This document shows, piece by piece, positions 1-6,481 of a DNA stretch of 11,654 bases. The position numbers and the translations under genes were made by a program. Position 1 is the stretch's first letter; each line of letters starts with the position of its first letter. Below the pieces are notes generated by a model. That model had not been told where the DNA came from. It saw nothing but the letters and a program-made list of their open reading frames with translations, and did no database searches. The DNA comes from Pavlovales sp. CCMP2436 (taxonomy: Eukaryota; Haptophyta; Pavlovophyceae; Pavlovales), in contig MU631516.1 in the NCBI GenBank assembly GCA_026770615.1, forward strand, positions 232,895 through 244,548, given 5' to 3'.

Positions 1-122
1 ATTTTATGAGATAGTAGTAATCATAAAATTCGTATTTTATGAGATAGTAGTAATCATAAAATTCGTATTTTATGAGATAGTAGTAATCATAAAATTCGTA
101 TTTTATGAGATAGTAGTAATCG
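1..122. repeat. 33-bp minisatellite, about 3.7 copies, each unit able to form a hairpin
   Basis: Three perfect 33-bp units (1-33, 34-66, 67-99) are followed by a partial fourth that degenerates after about 122. Each unit holds the nine-base arms ATTTTATGA and TCATAAAAT, which are exact reverse complements separated by 11 bases. Each copy can therefore form a 9-bp hairpin. The array touches the window edge, so its true length is unknown. A degenerate continuation appears at about 460-520, beyond the inserted element at 191-448. Confidence 0.95.
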
Positions 123-190
123 TATTCGTACTAGTACACGCAATAGTATGAGGAGCATTGTAATAACTAATAACTAATATCTGCGTTGGT

Positions 191-448
191 AGGGGTATAG
201 AGGGGGTTGGTTTCCAGCGTAAAACATGTGTGATTCACCCTGGAACTCAAAAGCCGTTTGGCGCGCTGTAAATGGTCGTCTGGGACTACACCTGGGACCA
301 GATTTTGGGTCTGGGACTACACCTGGGACCAGATTTTGGGACCAGATTTGAATACAGAGTTTTAAGCAAAACCTGAAAATTGTATTTAAGGGTGAATCAC
401 ACATCGACGAATCGTGCACTGCCGGAAACCAACCCCCTCTTTACCCCT
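191..448. mobile_element. MITE-like element with about 25-bp terminal inverted repeats
   Basis: The arms at 191-215 and 424-448 are reverse complements with one mismatch in 25 (GGGGTATAGAGGG against GGGGTAAAGAGGG, then GTTGGTTTCC). A second inverted pair lies inside: TGTGTGATTCACCC on the left (228-241) and its complement GGGTGAATCACACA on the right (about 390-403). The interior also carries a 31-bp direct tandem repeat. There is no open reading frame of note, so it would be non-autonomous. No clean target-site duplication is visible. The flanks on both sides resemble each other, consistent with insertion into the minisatellite region. Confidence 0.75.
279..340. repeat. 31-bp direct tandem repeat, two perfect copies
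   Basis: The copies 279-309 and 310-340 are identical. Each contains TGGGACTACACC, TGGGACCAG and ATTTTGGG. A third partial copy (ACCAGATTTG) follows. The repeat lies inside the MITE-like element. Confidence 0.95.
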
Positions 449-552
449 GGCGTAGGGCAAATTTTATGATTTAGGAGTATTCGTAGTAGTGGTAGTACAC
501 GCATTAGTATTAGTATCACTGTATTAATCATCATTCCCGCCGTCTAGAGATC

Positions 553-580
553 CACACACACACACACACGCACACGCACA
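553..580. repeat. (CA)n microsatellite
   Basis: A run of CA dinucleotides interrupted by two CG steps. It lies in what would be a downstream intron or 3' flank of the ATP12 gene on the minus strand. Confidence 0.9.
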
Positions 581-614
581 ATACATTATGTAAATATCTA
601 TAAGTACGCCCGTC

Positions 615-664
615 CCTGACAGGTCTCCGCCAGAGCCAGGCGTTGAGAAAGCACTCGGATCAAG
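615..664. repeat. Dispersed direct repeat, copy 1 of 2
   Basis: It begins CCTGACAGGTCTCC and ends CACTCGGATCAAG. A diverged copy in the same orientation is at 973-1021. The pair brackets ATP12 exon 2. No coding potential is seen. It could be a fragment of a repetitive element family. Confidence 0.8.
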
Positions 665-716
665 AGAGAAGCGCGCCGTAGCGCAGGGCAGACAGAGGGT
701 CAGATTCCAACCTCAG

Positions 717-760
717 CCCCCCCCCCCCCCCCCCGCCGCCCCCCCCATTTTTTTTTTTTA
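717..760. repeat. Homopolymer tract: C18, short GC run, C8, T12
   Basis: C18 (717-734) is followed by GCCG, C8 (739-746), A, and T12 (748-759). On the minus strand, where ATP12 is encoded, this reads A12 followed by G-rich runs immediately downstream of the presumed exon 2 donor. The transcript would carry a G-tract with G-quadruplex potential at the start of the intron. Exact lengths of such runs are prone to sequencing error. Confidence 0.85.
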
Positions 761-764
761 GAAC

Positions 765-1991
765 GTACTGGAGCATCCCTTCCTCGAGCTGTGGCCGGAT
801 AGTCTGCGCTGTCTGTAGCTGATCTTTTACCGTCGTCGTGAGCGTCATCAGTGGCATCATGTAAGGCAGGATGAACTTTGTCTGCGAGTCCCATTCCTTT
901 GCGACGGCGAGGGCGAGAGACCTGTGCAAAGGAAAGGTTTTAGAGCGAAAATATCAAAATTAACGTCCTTCACCTGACAGGTCTCCACCGGACCCAAGCG
1001 CTGTGAAACACTCGGATCAAGGAACCTTTGCAGATCACACGGATACCGTCCCCACCGCTGAATATCCCACTGTTAAGAGGGACGGGCGGGAGGCATTGCC
1101 AGTGCCCCCAATGAGTCAGTGAGTCAGCGAGCCAGTTCTGGCTGGCAGGAGGTCCGAATTATATTTCTGATAGGGATTCAAGCTGGTGTCTGACTGTCCT
1201 GAAATGAGCCAGCCGGTCTGTAAGATACTCGGACATTCACTCAGGCAGTTAGGGTGCAGGACACCGGGTTTCGTTTCATTTCAATTCTCTAGGTGCACGC
1301 CTTTGGCCCCTTTAGGTGGGCACCCTTTGCTTAAGTCGGTATCGCCCCGCAGGCTCTCTGAGTAACCAGGCTCAGAGTGGGGCAGTATCTGTGCGCTCGG
1401 GGAGTGGTCCTGGACATGTCCGGGAGACCGTCTCCGGGGACAGACGTCCTCACTAGAGATCCTTTCCTTTGCATAAGGTTGTTCGGCGAAGGGGCCGACG
1501 GACATTGAGCCATAGCTGGGGAGGGGGGTTGGAGAATTGTAAACAAACACACACACACACACACACACACACGCACGCACGCACACAATCAGACAAGAAC
1601 ACGCACACACGCACGCACGCACGCACACACACACTCAAAATAGAACACCATAAACACGGGACCGGTCACCTCACGCAGCCGAGATCCGCGCCAGTCAGTG
1701 AGCGCCAGTCAGTGGGCAGCACGCAGTGGGTAGCACGCACGGTAGCAGGCAGAGGGAGAGGTATAGCAAGCACCTTGACTTGAGGGAGAGCTCGTTCTTC
1801 GCCGGCGTGCGCAGCAGGCGGCCGTCGAGGTGGACGCCGTAGCCGACGCCGCCACCCGCGGCGGCGACTTCCTTAATTGTCACCTCCTTGTAGAAGCGCT
1901 TGGCCCTCGGCGCGTTCCACAGCGTCCGCACGAGGCCACGGCCCGCGTTTTGCGTGCGGCCCGCGTAATGCGTGCGAGACAAAGCGGACAT
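765..1991 (-). CDS. ATP12: ATP synthase F1 assembly factor 2 (Atp12), N-terminal two exons only
   Basis: Atp12 is the mitochondrial matrix chaperone that binds free F1 alpha subunit during F1-ATPase assembly. Exon 1 is 1774-1991, reading leftward from ATG at 1991. Exon 2 is 765-921. The 852-bp intron (922-1773) starts GTGCTTGC and ends TTTGCACAG. The join is in frame and gives RTPAKNELSLKSRSLALAVA, the same spacing as the family pattern before the EWDSQ motif (residues 82-86). Residues 1-32 are arginine-rich and lack acidic residues, as in a mitochondrial transit peptide. KRFY and YGVHLDGRLLRTP (31-34, 51-63) are the start of the Atp12 domain. Only 125 residues are seen. The family is usually about 280-330 long, so more than half is missing. 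The next donor is probably GTTCTA at 764. The remaining exons either lie left of the window beyond the repeats or are lost. Product identity is sure from recall of the family; completeness is not. Confidence 0.85.
973..1021. repeat. Dispersed direct repeat, copy 2 of 2
   Basis: Same orientation as 615-664, beginning CCTGACAGGTCTCC and ending CACTCGGATCAAG, with several mismatches and a small length difference between. It lies inside ATP12 intron 1. Confidence 0.8.
1168..1222 (+). repeat. Solo arm of the 74-bp inverted-repeat family
   Basis: TGATAGGGATTCAAGCTG and GTCTGACTGT match the arm at 5853-5926 with two differences in the first 36 bases. Similarity then fades but recurs at GGTCTG. No inverted partner is seen nearby. 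It shows the 5.8-6.5 kb element belongs to a dispersed family. Confidence 0.75.
1546..1634. repeat. (CA)n/(CGCA)n compound microsatellite
   Basis: Alternating CA and CGCA runs with a short interruption (ATCAGACAAGAA). It lies inside ATP12 intron 1. Valine/cysteine-rich open frames over it on either strand are by-products of the repeat. Confidence 0.95.
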
Positions 1992-2286
1992 CGAGAATCC
2001 ACGCTGTGTATTCCGGTATTGGTTGGGCCTGGCAGGGTACACTGCTACATATTGCCGCGCCACCCGCAGCGGCCAAGCGCTCGCCCGTAAGGTTACGGAC
2101 CGGGTCCGATATATCCGAGTAACCCCTTTCAGGGCAGTCCGGATTTTTCGGGGCCAGTAACAGCAGCAGGGGACCGTGCCCAGCTAGCCCCTGTTGGCGC
2201 TGGCGACGAGCGAGGCTCGGAACGTGCACGCGGCCGGCCTGCGGACCGCGGCGTCGGCTGCTTTTGGTCCCACCCACCCATCCTTT

Positions 2287-2340
2287 CTCTCGAGAGCAGC
2301 TGAGATCTCTCGAGAGCAGCTGAGAGCAGCTCTCTCGAGA
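2287..2340. repeat. 20-bp tandem repeat built on the palindrome CTCTCGAGAG
   Basis: Two copies (2287-2306 and 2307-2326) of a unit beginning CTCTCGAGAGCAGCTGAGA are followed by an inverted half unit CAGCTCTCTCGAGA (2327-2340). The whole 54 bp can fold on itself in several ways. Confidence 0.9.
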
Positions 2341-2811
2341 ACTTGCCTACACCGCGGTGCACGTGGCGCCACTGTGCACCACACGGATCTTACTCTTCAC
2401 CCTTAGATGTGATTCCACATCGCGGGCCGGGGTCCCAAATCAGTATTACTATTAGACCCCTGTATATTGATAGCATCTCGAAGGCTTCAATTTTATCCTC
2501 TCCCTCTTGTTCCGTCAGCTATTGGTTATGCTTTCGGTCTATTTCCCCCGTGGTTAGCGTCGGCCTTCGGGCAGATTGCTCCACCAGCGTTTGTCAAGGG
2601 GCGTACGTCATGATACCCGCGTGGGAGAGAGGTTGTTAGAGGTCCCTGGACAAGGTGGTACTCTCTGGGGCGGTGGCTTTGCGGATTGTAGGGGGTACGG
2701 GCCTGCGCGTCTTCTTGACGCGCAATCCCAGCTTTTCTGTCTACCTGACCTGCTGGCCTTGGTGTCCCTGTTCGTCCGGGCCCGCCTGACTCCTCTTCTA
2801 TGTTCGCGGCT

Positions 2812-2825
2812 GTCGGTCGACCGAC
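2812..2825. repeat. 14-bp perfect palindrome
   Basis: GTCGGTCGACCGAC reads identically on both strands. No adjacent gene is seen, so any role as a protein-binding site is unknown. Confidence 0.9.
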
Positions 2826-2920
2826 CGCTCCAAAACTAGGCTGGTGGTCTCCTAATCAGTCAATATCCTACAAAGGGGGCCTGGCCCCTAGGTCGTTGAC
2901 GAATGGTCGGTTAGTTGGAA

Positions 2921-2955
2921 GGGCGCCGACAGGACCACCATGTCAGTCGGCGCCC
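2921..2955. repeat. 10-bp GC-rich stem-loop
   Basis: GGGCGCCGAC (2921-2930) and GTCGGCGCCC (2946-2955) are perfect complements around a 15-base loop. No T-run follows, so it does not look like a terminator. It sits between two regions with no gene call. Confidence 0.85.
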
Positions 2956-3387
2956 GCTTGATCTAAAACAAAGGATAGGCAAATGATTTTTTAGTATTGA
3001 GTCCATACGGCTTCCGGGGTGGCGTCCGGTGCCGCGAGGAGGCGCTGGCATTAGCGATGGCAGTACCCCACAGGCATTCTCTATGACCTTCAAGGGAAAC
3101 CGGGGAGCCGTTGCGCGCCTCATAGGCGAGCCGTGTGCCCTTCTCCTCCGAAGACCCGCCTCATCGCCCCACGTCTCAGGCGAACAAGGGCGCGACGGCC
3201 GCACCTGCGCGCCTTAAAGGCGACACGGCGCGCTCGGGGAGCATCCCCTGCAAGCACAAGGGCCACCTACAACCCAGCAGCCCTACCTCCGGGTGCGGCG
3301 CGGCTGGGATCCAAATTCCCGCGGCGTAGACGGTCGGGGTCTCGAAAGTTGAACACGTGAAAATCACCATTTTTGTACATATTACTA

Positions 3388-3407
3388 TTTATTTATTTAT
3401 TTATTTA
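3388..3407 (-). promoter_or_regulatory. Clustered poly(A) signals within a (TTTA)n microsatellite
   Basis: TTTA is repeated five times. Read on the minus strand this gives overlapping AATAAA hexamers, about 85-100 bases after the stop at 3490-3492. They could end a minus-strand transcript, or be only a microsatellite. Confidence 0.4.
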
Positions 3408-3489
3408 ACACGAGCACTCAATTTCTATTCTGAGTGGGCGCTTGTCAGCTACGAATCCAAATATGCCCCGGGAGCTTGGCGACTAGGCC

Positions 3490-3660
3490 CTAACGTTTAT
3501 CCGGCGGGGACTCCGGGATGAAGGCATCCAAACATAGTGTGTGCCCGATGGTACCAACGTTTTGGAGTTTAGCCAGCGCATTGATTTCGGCTTTCTCATC
3601 ATCCACCACTTGTACCAGCTCCCCACCTCGGCGTAGCGCGTAGGAGCCTGCGTCGGAGCG
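3490..3660 (-). CDS. Possible 3'-terminal exon of an unrecognised protein
   Basis: This frame is open on the minus strand from just after a TAG at 3661-3663 to a TAG at 3490-3492, giving 56 residues that include ELVQVVDDEKAEINALAKL and GTIGHTLCLDAFIPESPP. The composition (hydrophobic stretches alternating with acidic and basic residues, ending DKR) looks more protein-like than the overlapping frame rich in W, S and R. There is no in-frame ATG before it. It would be a last exon with a candidate acceptor such as TCTTAG at 3661 or ACGCAG a few bases further in. AATAAA hexamers follow at the expected distance. I do not recognise the family and found no upstream exon, so this may be a gene relic or chance. 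Confidence 0.3.
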   Translation of the reverse strand, partial: RSDAGSYALRRGGELVQVVDDEKAEINALAKLQNVGTIGHTLCLDAFIPESPPDKR

Positions 3661-3951
3661 CTAAGATCAGCCTGACTTGAACTTGAAACGTGCCGCCAGC
3701 CCAAACCCCCCTACATGAATATAAATTGAATATTAATTATTATTGCCAGAACTAACTCAGCATATTCGCTGATTTTGGCCCGCAATCTTTGTATGTGCCC
3801 ACTAGCATCTAATGGACGAGCTCTGTTCGGGATACGGTAGTGTCTCTGATTACATACTTCTGTGACCGAAACACTACTGCCAAAAACCGTTGACAACAGT
3901 GGGCGTCTATTCGCCCCAGCCGCTCCTCGTGAGCAAGTCAGCCGTGAGACC

Positions 3952-4995
3952 ATGCGGTTGGCGCTAGCCGCCTGCTTAGTTGCATTGTCCAGCGGGTGCG
4001 TCACCCCACTGACGCCCGTGACCATTGCGCACCCCGGTATGCGCAAACTTGGCTCGATGGTGGAAACCACCTCGACGGATGAGCGCTGTGGAGCGACAGG
4101 CGCGGCGACGCTTCTTCGCAGGGGTGGCATCTGCAGGCACTGCGGCGGCTGACGGCCGGTGGGGCCTGGGAGCCTACAGGCTCTGATGGTCATCCTTGGA
4201 AGCTCCATGCTCGCCGGTAAGGGTTGCACCGAGACCAAGGCGAATAGCACAATTATCGGACGAGAATGCGCCGACCCCCGTCGCCTGATCGACTCGCTCG
4301 TCCGCTCGCTCTACGAGGCGGCTGCGCCGACGGACGGCGTGGCGGCGTGTGACGGGTCTGCGCACGCGGTGGACTACGTCAATTTGGCGACCGGGGGCTC
4401 AACCACCACGGGCACGCTTTCCGTTTTGCCAGCGCTCGTCGTCCCCCTCCTCGGGGGGGCACTGCCAATGCCGACTCTCCTCCTTCTCGACTTCTCGATC
4501 AATGACCTCTTCGACGCGCCGGGCGCGACCCTGCTCCCGAGCCTCGAGTCGATGGTGCGTTACCTCCTCCGCGCGTTTCCCGCAACGGCCATTGTGCTCG
4601 TGGAGTCGTATCCGGGCACGGGCTGGCGCGCAGACCAGATGCAGTCGAAAGTGAGCAAGTGCTACGCTGCCGTTGCTAAGCGATACGGAATTCTTCATTT
4701 GCGATACACGCGCGTCGTCCACGACCTAGGCAAGGCGTGGAACCTTCAGTGCGGCCAGTTCACAGCGTGCCTAGGTCGTGGACATCGCGCGTGCTGCGAA
4801 ATCCACCCGCCTTTCGGAACGCACGCGATGATCGCAGGCGCAGCGACTACCGCGCTCCTCTCAGTGGCGCAGGAGCTATGCGCATCGCGAGCACTCATTC
4901 CTGATGAGGTATCTGACGCGGAGAGAGTTTTGCAGCTTCCGCAGCAACTCTCATTGGCGATAGCAACTAATGGAGAGATAGCAATTCTGCGATGA
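3952..4995 (+). CDS. Putative secreted SGNH/GDSL-type hydrolase
   Basis: SGNH hydrolases cleave ester bonds with a Ser-His pair and a Gly/Asn oxyanion hole. The domain is in the open frame from ATG 4186. LMVILGSSMLAGKGC supplies block I, with the likely nucleophile at the second Ser of GSS. NLATGGSTT fits block II. LLDFSINDLFD gives the block III Asn, about 100 residues later. CEIHPPFGTHAMIA supplies the block V catalytic His, with Glu rather than the usual Asp before it. Upstream in the same frame, ATG 3952 starts MRLALAACLVALSSG, a good signal peptide, but a TGA at 4150 interrupts. A GT-AG intron 4060-4179 (donor ATG|GTGGAA, acceptor CCTACAG|GCT) is 120 bp, keeps frame and removes the stop, giving 307 residues. 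The intron is inference. Without it the protein would start at 4186 and lack a signal. Substrate cannot be told. Confidence 0.65.
4060..4179 (+). other. Proposed intron of the SGNH hydrolase gene
   Basis: It is flanked by GTGGAA at 4060 and CCTACAG ending at 4179, and is 120 bp long, close to the 118 and 110 bp of the CHMP3 introns. It removes the in-frame TGA at 4150-4152 and joins a signal-peptide exon to the block I strand. Other donors exist in the same stretch, so the 5' boundary is uncertain. Confidence 0.45.
4717..4783. repeat. 16-bp perfect inverted repeat inside the SGNH coding region
   Basis: GTCCACGACCTAGGCA (4717-4732) and TGCCTAGGTCGTGGAC (4768-4783) are exact complements around a 35-base loop. 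It overlaps the codons for VVHDLGKA and CLGRGH, upstream of the catalytic-His block. Confidence 0.9.
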
Positions 4996-5283
4996 TCGGC
5001 CCGAACGCATGCACACATTGCAAATGAGTCAGCAGCAACGGTTGGGCGACAAGCTTAGCCCCGTCCAGCGCTGCCTGTGACGTTTTAAGGTATTCCGAAA
5101 GTCAGATCGCCTGCAAGAGCCCCCTCCCCTTAAAAAAAAAATTGTTGGTACCTCCTGAAATTCGCCTATTCAATAGGAAGGTTTTTTTAGTTTACGGTCC
5201 GCTTTGTTCGTGAGATTGAGAACAATGAAGCGTGCAGCTTCCCTGAGCATGGGGCTCCTTGCGTGAAAAAAGAAGAAAAAAAA
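4996..5283. other. SGNH gene 3' flank, no gene seen
   Basis: No recognisable gene. There is an A-tract near 5131-5141, the short inverted pair CCTATT/AATAGG around 5166-5178, and purine-rich A/G runs at 5265-5283. No canonical AATAAA is seen for the SGNH gene. Confidence 0.5.
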
Positions 5284-5314
5284 CCTCGGGCTTCGGCTAG
5301 CGCTGAGAGGACTG

Positions 5315-5478
5315 CAGGGGATCGCGGGTAATAAGAAAGGCGCTTTTTGAGGCTGAGGCTGAGTTTCTTAGCAAATGAAATACAAACTATGCTTAACTCT
5401 GCTTAAATTACATACAAACAATGCAAAAAATGAGTCAGTTTCTGAACACGACGGTTTCTTATTGCCCACGATCCCCTG
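5315..5478. mobile_element. 164-bp MITE, family with TIR CAGGGGATCG
   Basis: The terminal arms 5315-5337 and 5456-5478 are inverted repeats of 23 bases with two mismatches (CAGGGGATCG, then GGGTAATAAGAA or GGGCAATAAGAA). The subterminal GAGGCTGAGGCTGAG and TTTCTTAGC match the copy at 6482-6956. The right flank begins TA; the left flank reads TG, consistent with a TA target duplication with one mutated base. There is no coding capacity. Confidence 0.8.
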
Positions 5479-5480
5479 TA

Positions 5481-5505
5481 GTCGAGAGAACTAGTCGAGA
5501 GAAGG
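5481..5505. repeat. Short direct repeat next to the MITE
   Basis: GTCGAGAGAA occurs twice 13 bp apart (5481-5490 and 5494-5503), forming the unit TAGTCGAGAGAA(C/G) in tandem. The second copy is the left arm of the following hairpin. Confidence 0.8.
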
Positions 5506-5559
5506 ACTTGATCGGTACGTCATGTTGGGTACGCCGATCTGGTCCTTCTCTCGACTAGT
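5490..5559. repeat. Foldback hairpin with 18-bp perfect stem
   Basis: ACTAGTCGAGAGAAGGAC (5490-5507) pairs exactly with 5542-5559. Inside the loop GATCGG (5510-5515) can pair with CCGATC (5534-5539), followed by TAC/GTA, so the fold continues past a bulge. A structure this long suggests the centre of a foldback element or a template-switch event. Confidence 0.9.
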
Positions 5560-5935
5560 CCTCTCAGCGCTAGCCGGAGCCCAAGTCCTCGGGCAGCAGG
5601 CTGAGTTCATTTCTACATCTTACATCAGCAAAAGTAACAGGCGGCAGAAGCTCCGAAATCCCAACGTAACAGCTAAAATTCGTTACTGCGCCCGGACTGG
5701 ATATCATCTACTGATAGTCCAGTCAGTGTCTGCGGCTAGACCAGCTCCACGCTGGATTCCCTAGCCTGACAACAACTTAAAACTTAATGCATCCTGTACA
5801 GTACTCGAGTGAACAACACCCGTGTTGAACCATGCTGAGCCGCTATATTGACTGATAGGGATTCAAGCTGGCGTCTGACTGTTCTGAATGTTGTGCTGGT
5901 CTGAGCGCTGCGTAGCCCATTGCCTGCTGCGTGCC

Positions 5936-6240
5936 TTAGTCGGCTGCGCTGGCTTGGGCGCCACCGCGCGTGCCAATGGATCTCCGGCAGTGTGCCCAGG
6001 CAAGGGCGTTTAGGGAGATGATCTGCTGGTTGCTGTTTGTCGTGTTCCCAAGCTGGGCAGCGATCGGGGCCAGCGCGCTCAAGCGCGCGAGCAGCAGCTG
6101 CGCATGGCCGCGTGCCGCGATCGTACCGATCGTGTCGATGAGCTGCTTCTTGATGCGCGCGGCCGCCTCCATCGGACTCACGCCCATCAGCGCGTACATC
6201 TTACGGCCTCCCTGCGCCGCGATTTCTTTGACGAGCGAGT
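5936..6240 (-). CDS. Unrecognised open reading frame inside the inverted-repeat element
   Basis: The frame is open from about 6240 to a stop at 5936-5938, with the first ATG at 6199 giving 87 residues. The frame before the ATG reads SLVKEIAAQGGRK, so the open part is longer than the ATG-initiated part. The segment (MYALMGVSPMEAAARIKKQL, then GTIAARGHAQLLLARLSALA) is rich in Ala and Leu with the spacing of amphipathic helices. It looks like a captured exon of a helical protein rather than random sequence. I cannot name the family. A chance frame in GC-rich DNA is also possible. Confidence 0.3.
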
Positions 6241-6298
6241 GAGCCGCTATATATATATATATCCCTCATCCGATGGATATATATATATATAGCGGCTC
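6241..6298. repeat. 24-bp perfect stem-loop with an alternating AT core
   Basis: GAGCCGCT plus (AT)n and CC (6241-6264) is the exact complement of 6275-6298, around the 10-base loop CTCATCCGAT. It is a strong cruciform candidate at the heart of the interleaved inverted repeats. Confidence 0.95.
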
Positions 6299-6481
6299 AG
6301 CATGGTTCAACAGGTGTTGTTCACTCACTGACTTGGTCGACGTCAGACGTAAGTCCTGGCAGCAGGAATGGTGGTGGTAGAGGGATATACTCCACAGGCA
6401 ATGGGCGACGCATCGCTCAGACCAGCACAACATTCTGAACAGTCAGACTTTAGCTTGAATCCCTATCATAAACATACTCTA

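Larger units (their letters stand above)
922..1773 (-). other. ATP12 intron 1, repeat-rich
   Basis: This 852-bp GT-AG intron has donor GTGCTTGC at 1773 and acceptor TTTGCACAG ending at 922. Its phase (2) agrees on both sides. It carries a dispersed direct repeat (973-1021), a single arm of the 5853/6468 inverted-repeat family (1168-1222) and a long CA/CG-rich microsatellite (1546-1634). It is about seven times longer than the CHMP3 introns in this window, apparently swollen by repeats. Confidence 0.8.
1992..3480. other. Intergenic stretch with no gene I can support
   Basis: Both strands hold only short open frames without recognisable domains or repeatable codon bias. The region begins with the ATP12 5' flank; a weak AT-rich GATATATC lies near 2108-2116, about 120 bp upstream of the ATP12 start. 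It also contains several palindromes and short repeats, listed separately. A decayed transposon is possible but I see no reverse transcriptase, integrase or transposase motif. Confidence 0.5.
5284..5585. mobile_element. Outer inverted-repeat element enclosing a MITE and a hairpin
   Basis: CGGCTAGCGCTGAGAGGACT (5294-5313) is the exact complement of 5557-5576. Weaker pairing (CTCGGGCTT against GAGCCCAAGTCC) extends the arms outward to about 5284 and 5585. Between them lie the MITE at 5315-5478 and the foldback hairpin at 5490-5559. The arms look like terminal repeats of a third element family into which the MITE inserted. There is no open frame that looks functional; the 80-residue frame at 5522-5764 starts inside the hairpin and matches nothing I know. 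Confidence 0.7.
5807..6326. repeat. Inverted repeat A (arms 5807-5847 and 6286-6326)
   Basis: The arms share GAGTGAACAACACC, then TGTTGAACCATGCTGAG and CCGCTATAT in opposite orientation, differing by a 2-bp insertion on the left. The right arm runs straight into the AT-rich palindrome at 6241-6298, and a partial third copy (GAGTGAGCCGCTATAT) starts that palindrome. The arms are interleaved with, not nested in, inverted repeat B. Confidence 0.85.
5853..6468. mobile_element. Non-autonomous element with 74-bp inverted arms (inverted repeat B)
   Basis: The arms 5853-5926 and 6395-6468 match as reverse complements at all but about six of 74 positions. They start TGATAGGGATTCAAGCT and end GCCCATTGCCTG. 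A solo related arm is at 1168 in the ATP12 intron, so this is a dispersed family. The interior holds an unrecognised open frame (minus strand, 5936-6240) and the AT palindrome. No transposase motif is visible. The target duplication is not clear. Confidence 0.75.

Noticed and set aside
1..122. CRISPR-like array
   Set aside because: The 33-bp units are directly adjacent with no spacers, and the rest of the window is clearly eukaryotic. It is a minisatellite.
1281..1638. Cys/Val-rich and Thr/His-rich open frames
   Set aside because: They are translations of the CA/CG microsatellite in the ATP12 intron.
2911..3360. Several overlapping frames of 60-100 residues on both strands
   Set aside because: They overlap one another and have no recognisable motif, splice logic or neighbouring signal. 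One contains CKHKGH, but this is not a CCHC zinc knuckle.
4150..4152. In-frame TGA read as selenocysteine in the SGNH gene
   Set aside because: The residues around it do not match any conserved part of SGNH enzymes, no SECIS was recognised, and a normal-sized intron removes it.
3711..4250. 179-residue open frame on the minus strand
   Set aside because: It lies antisense to the SGNH signal-peptide exon and block I, and its sequence shows no domain; it is probably a shadow of GC-rich coding DNA.
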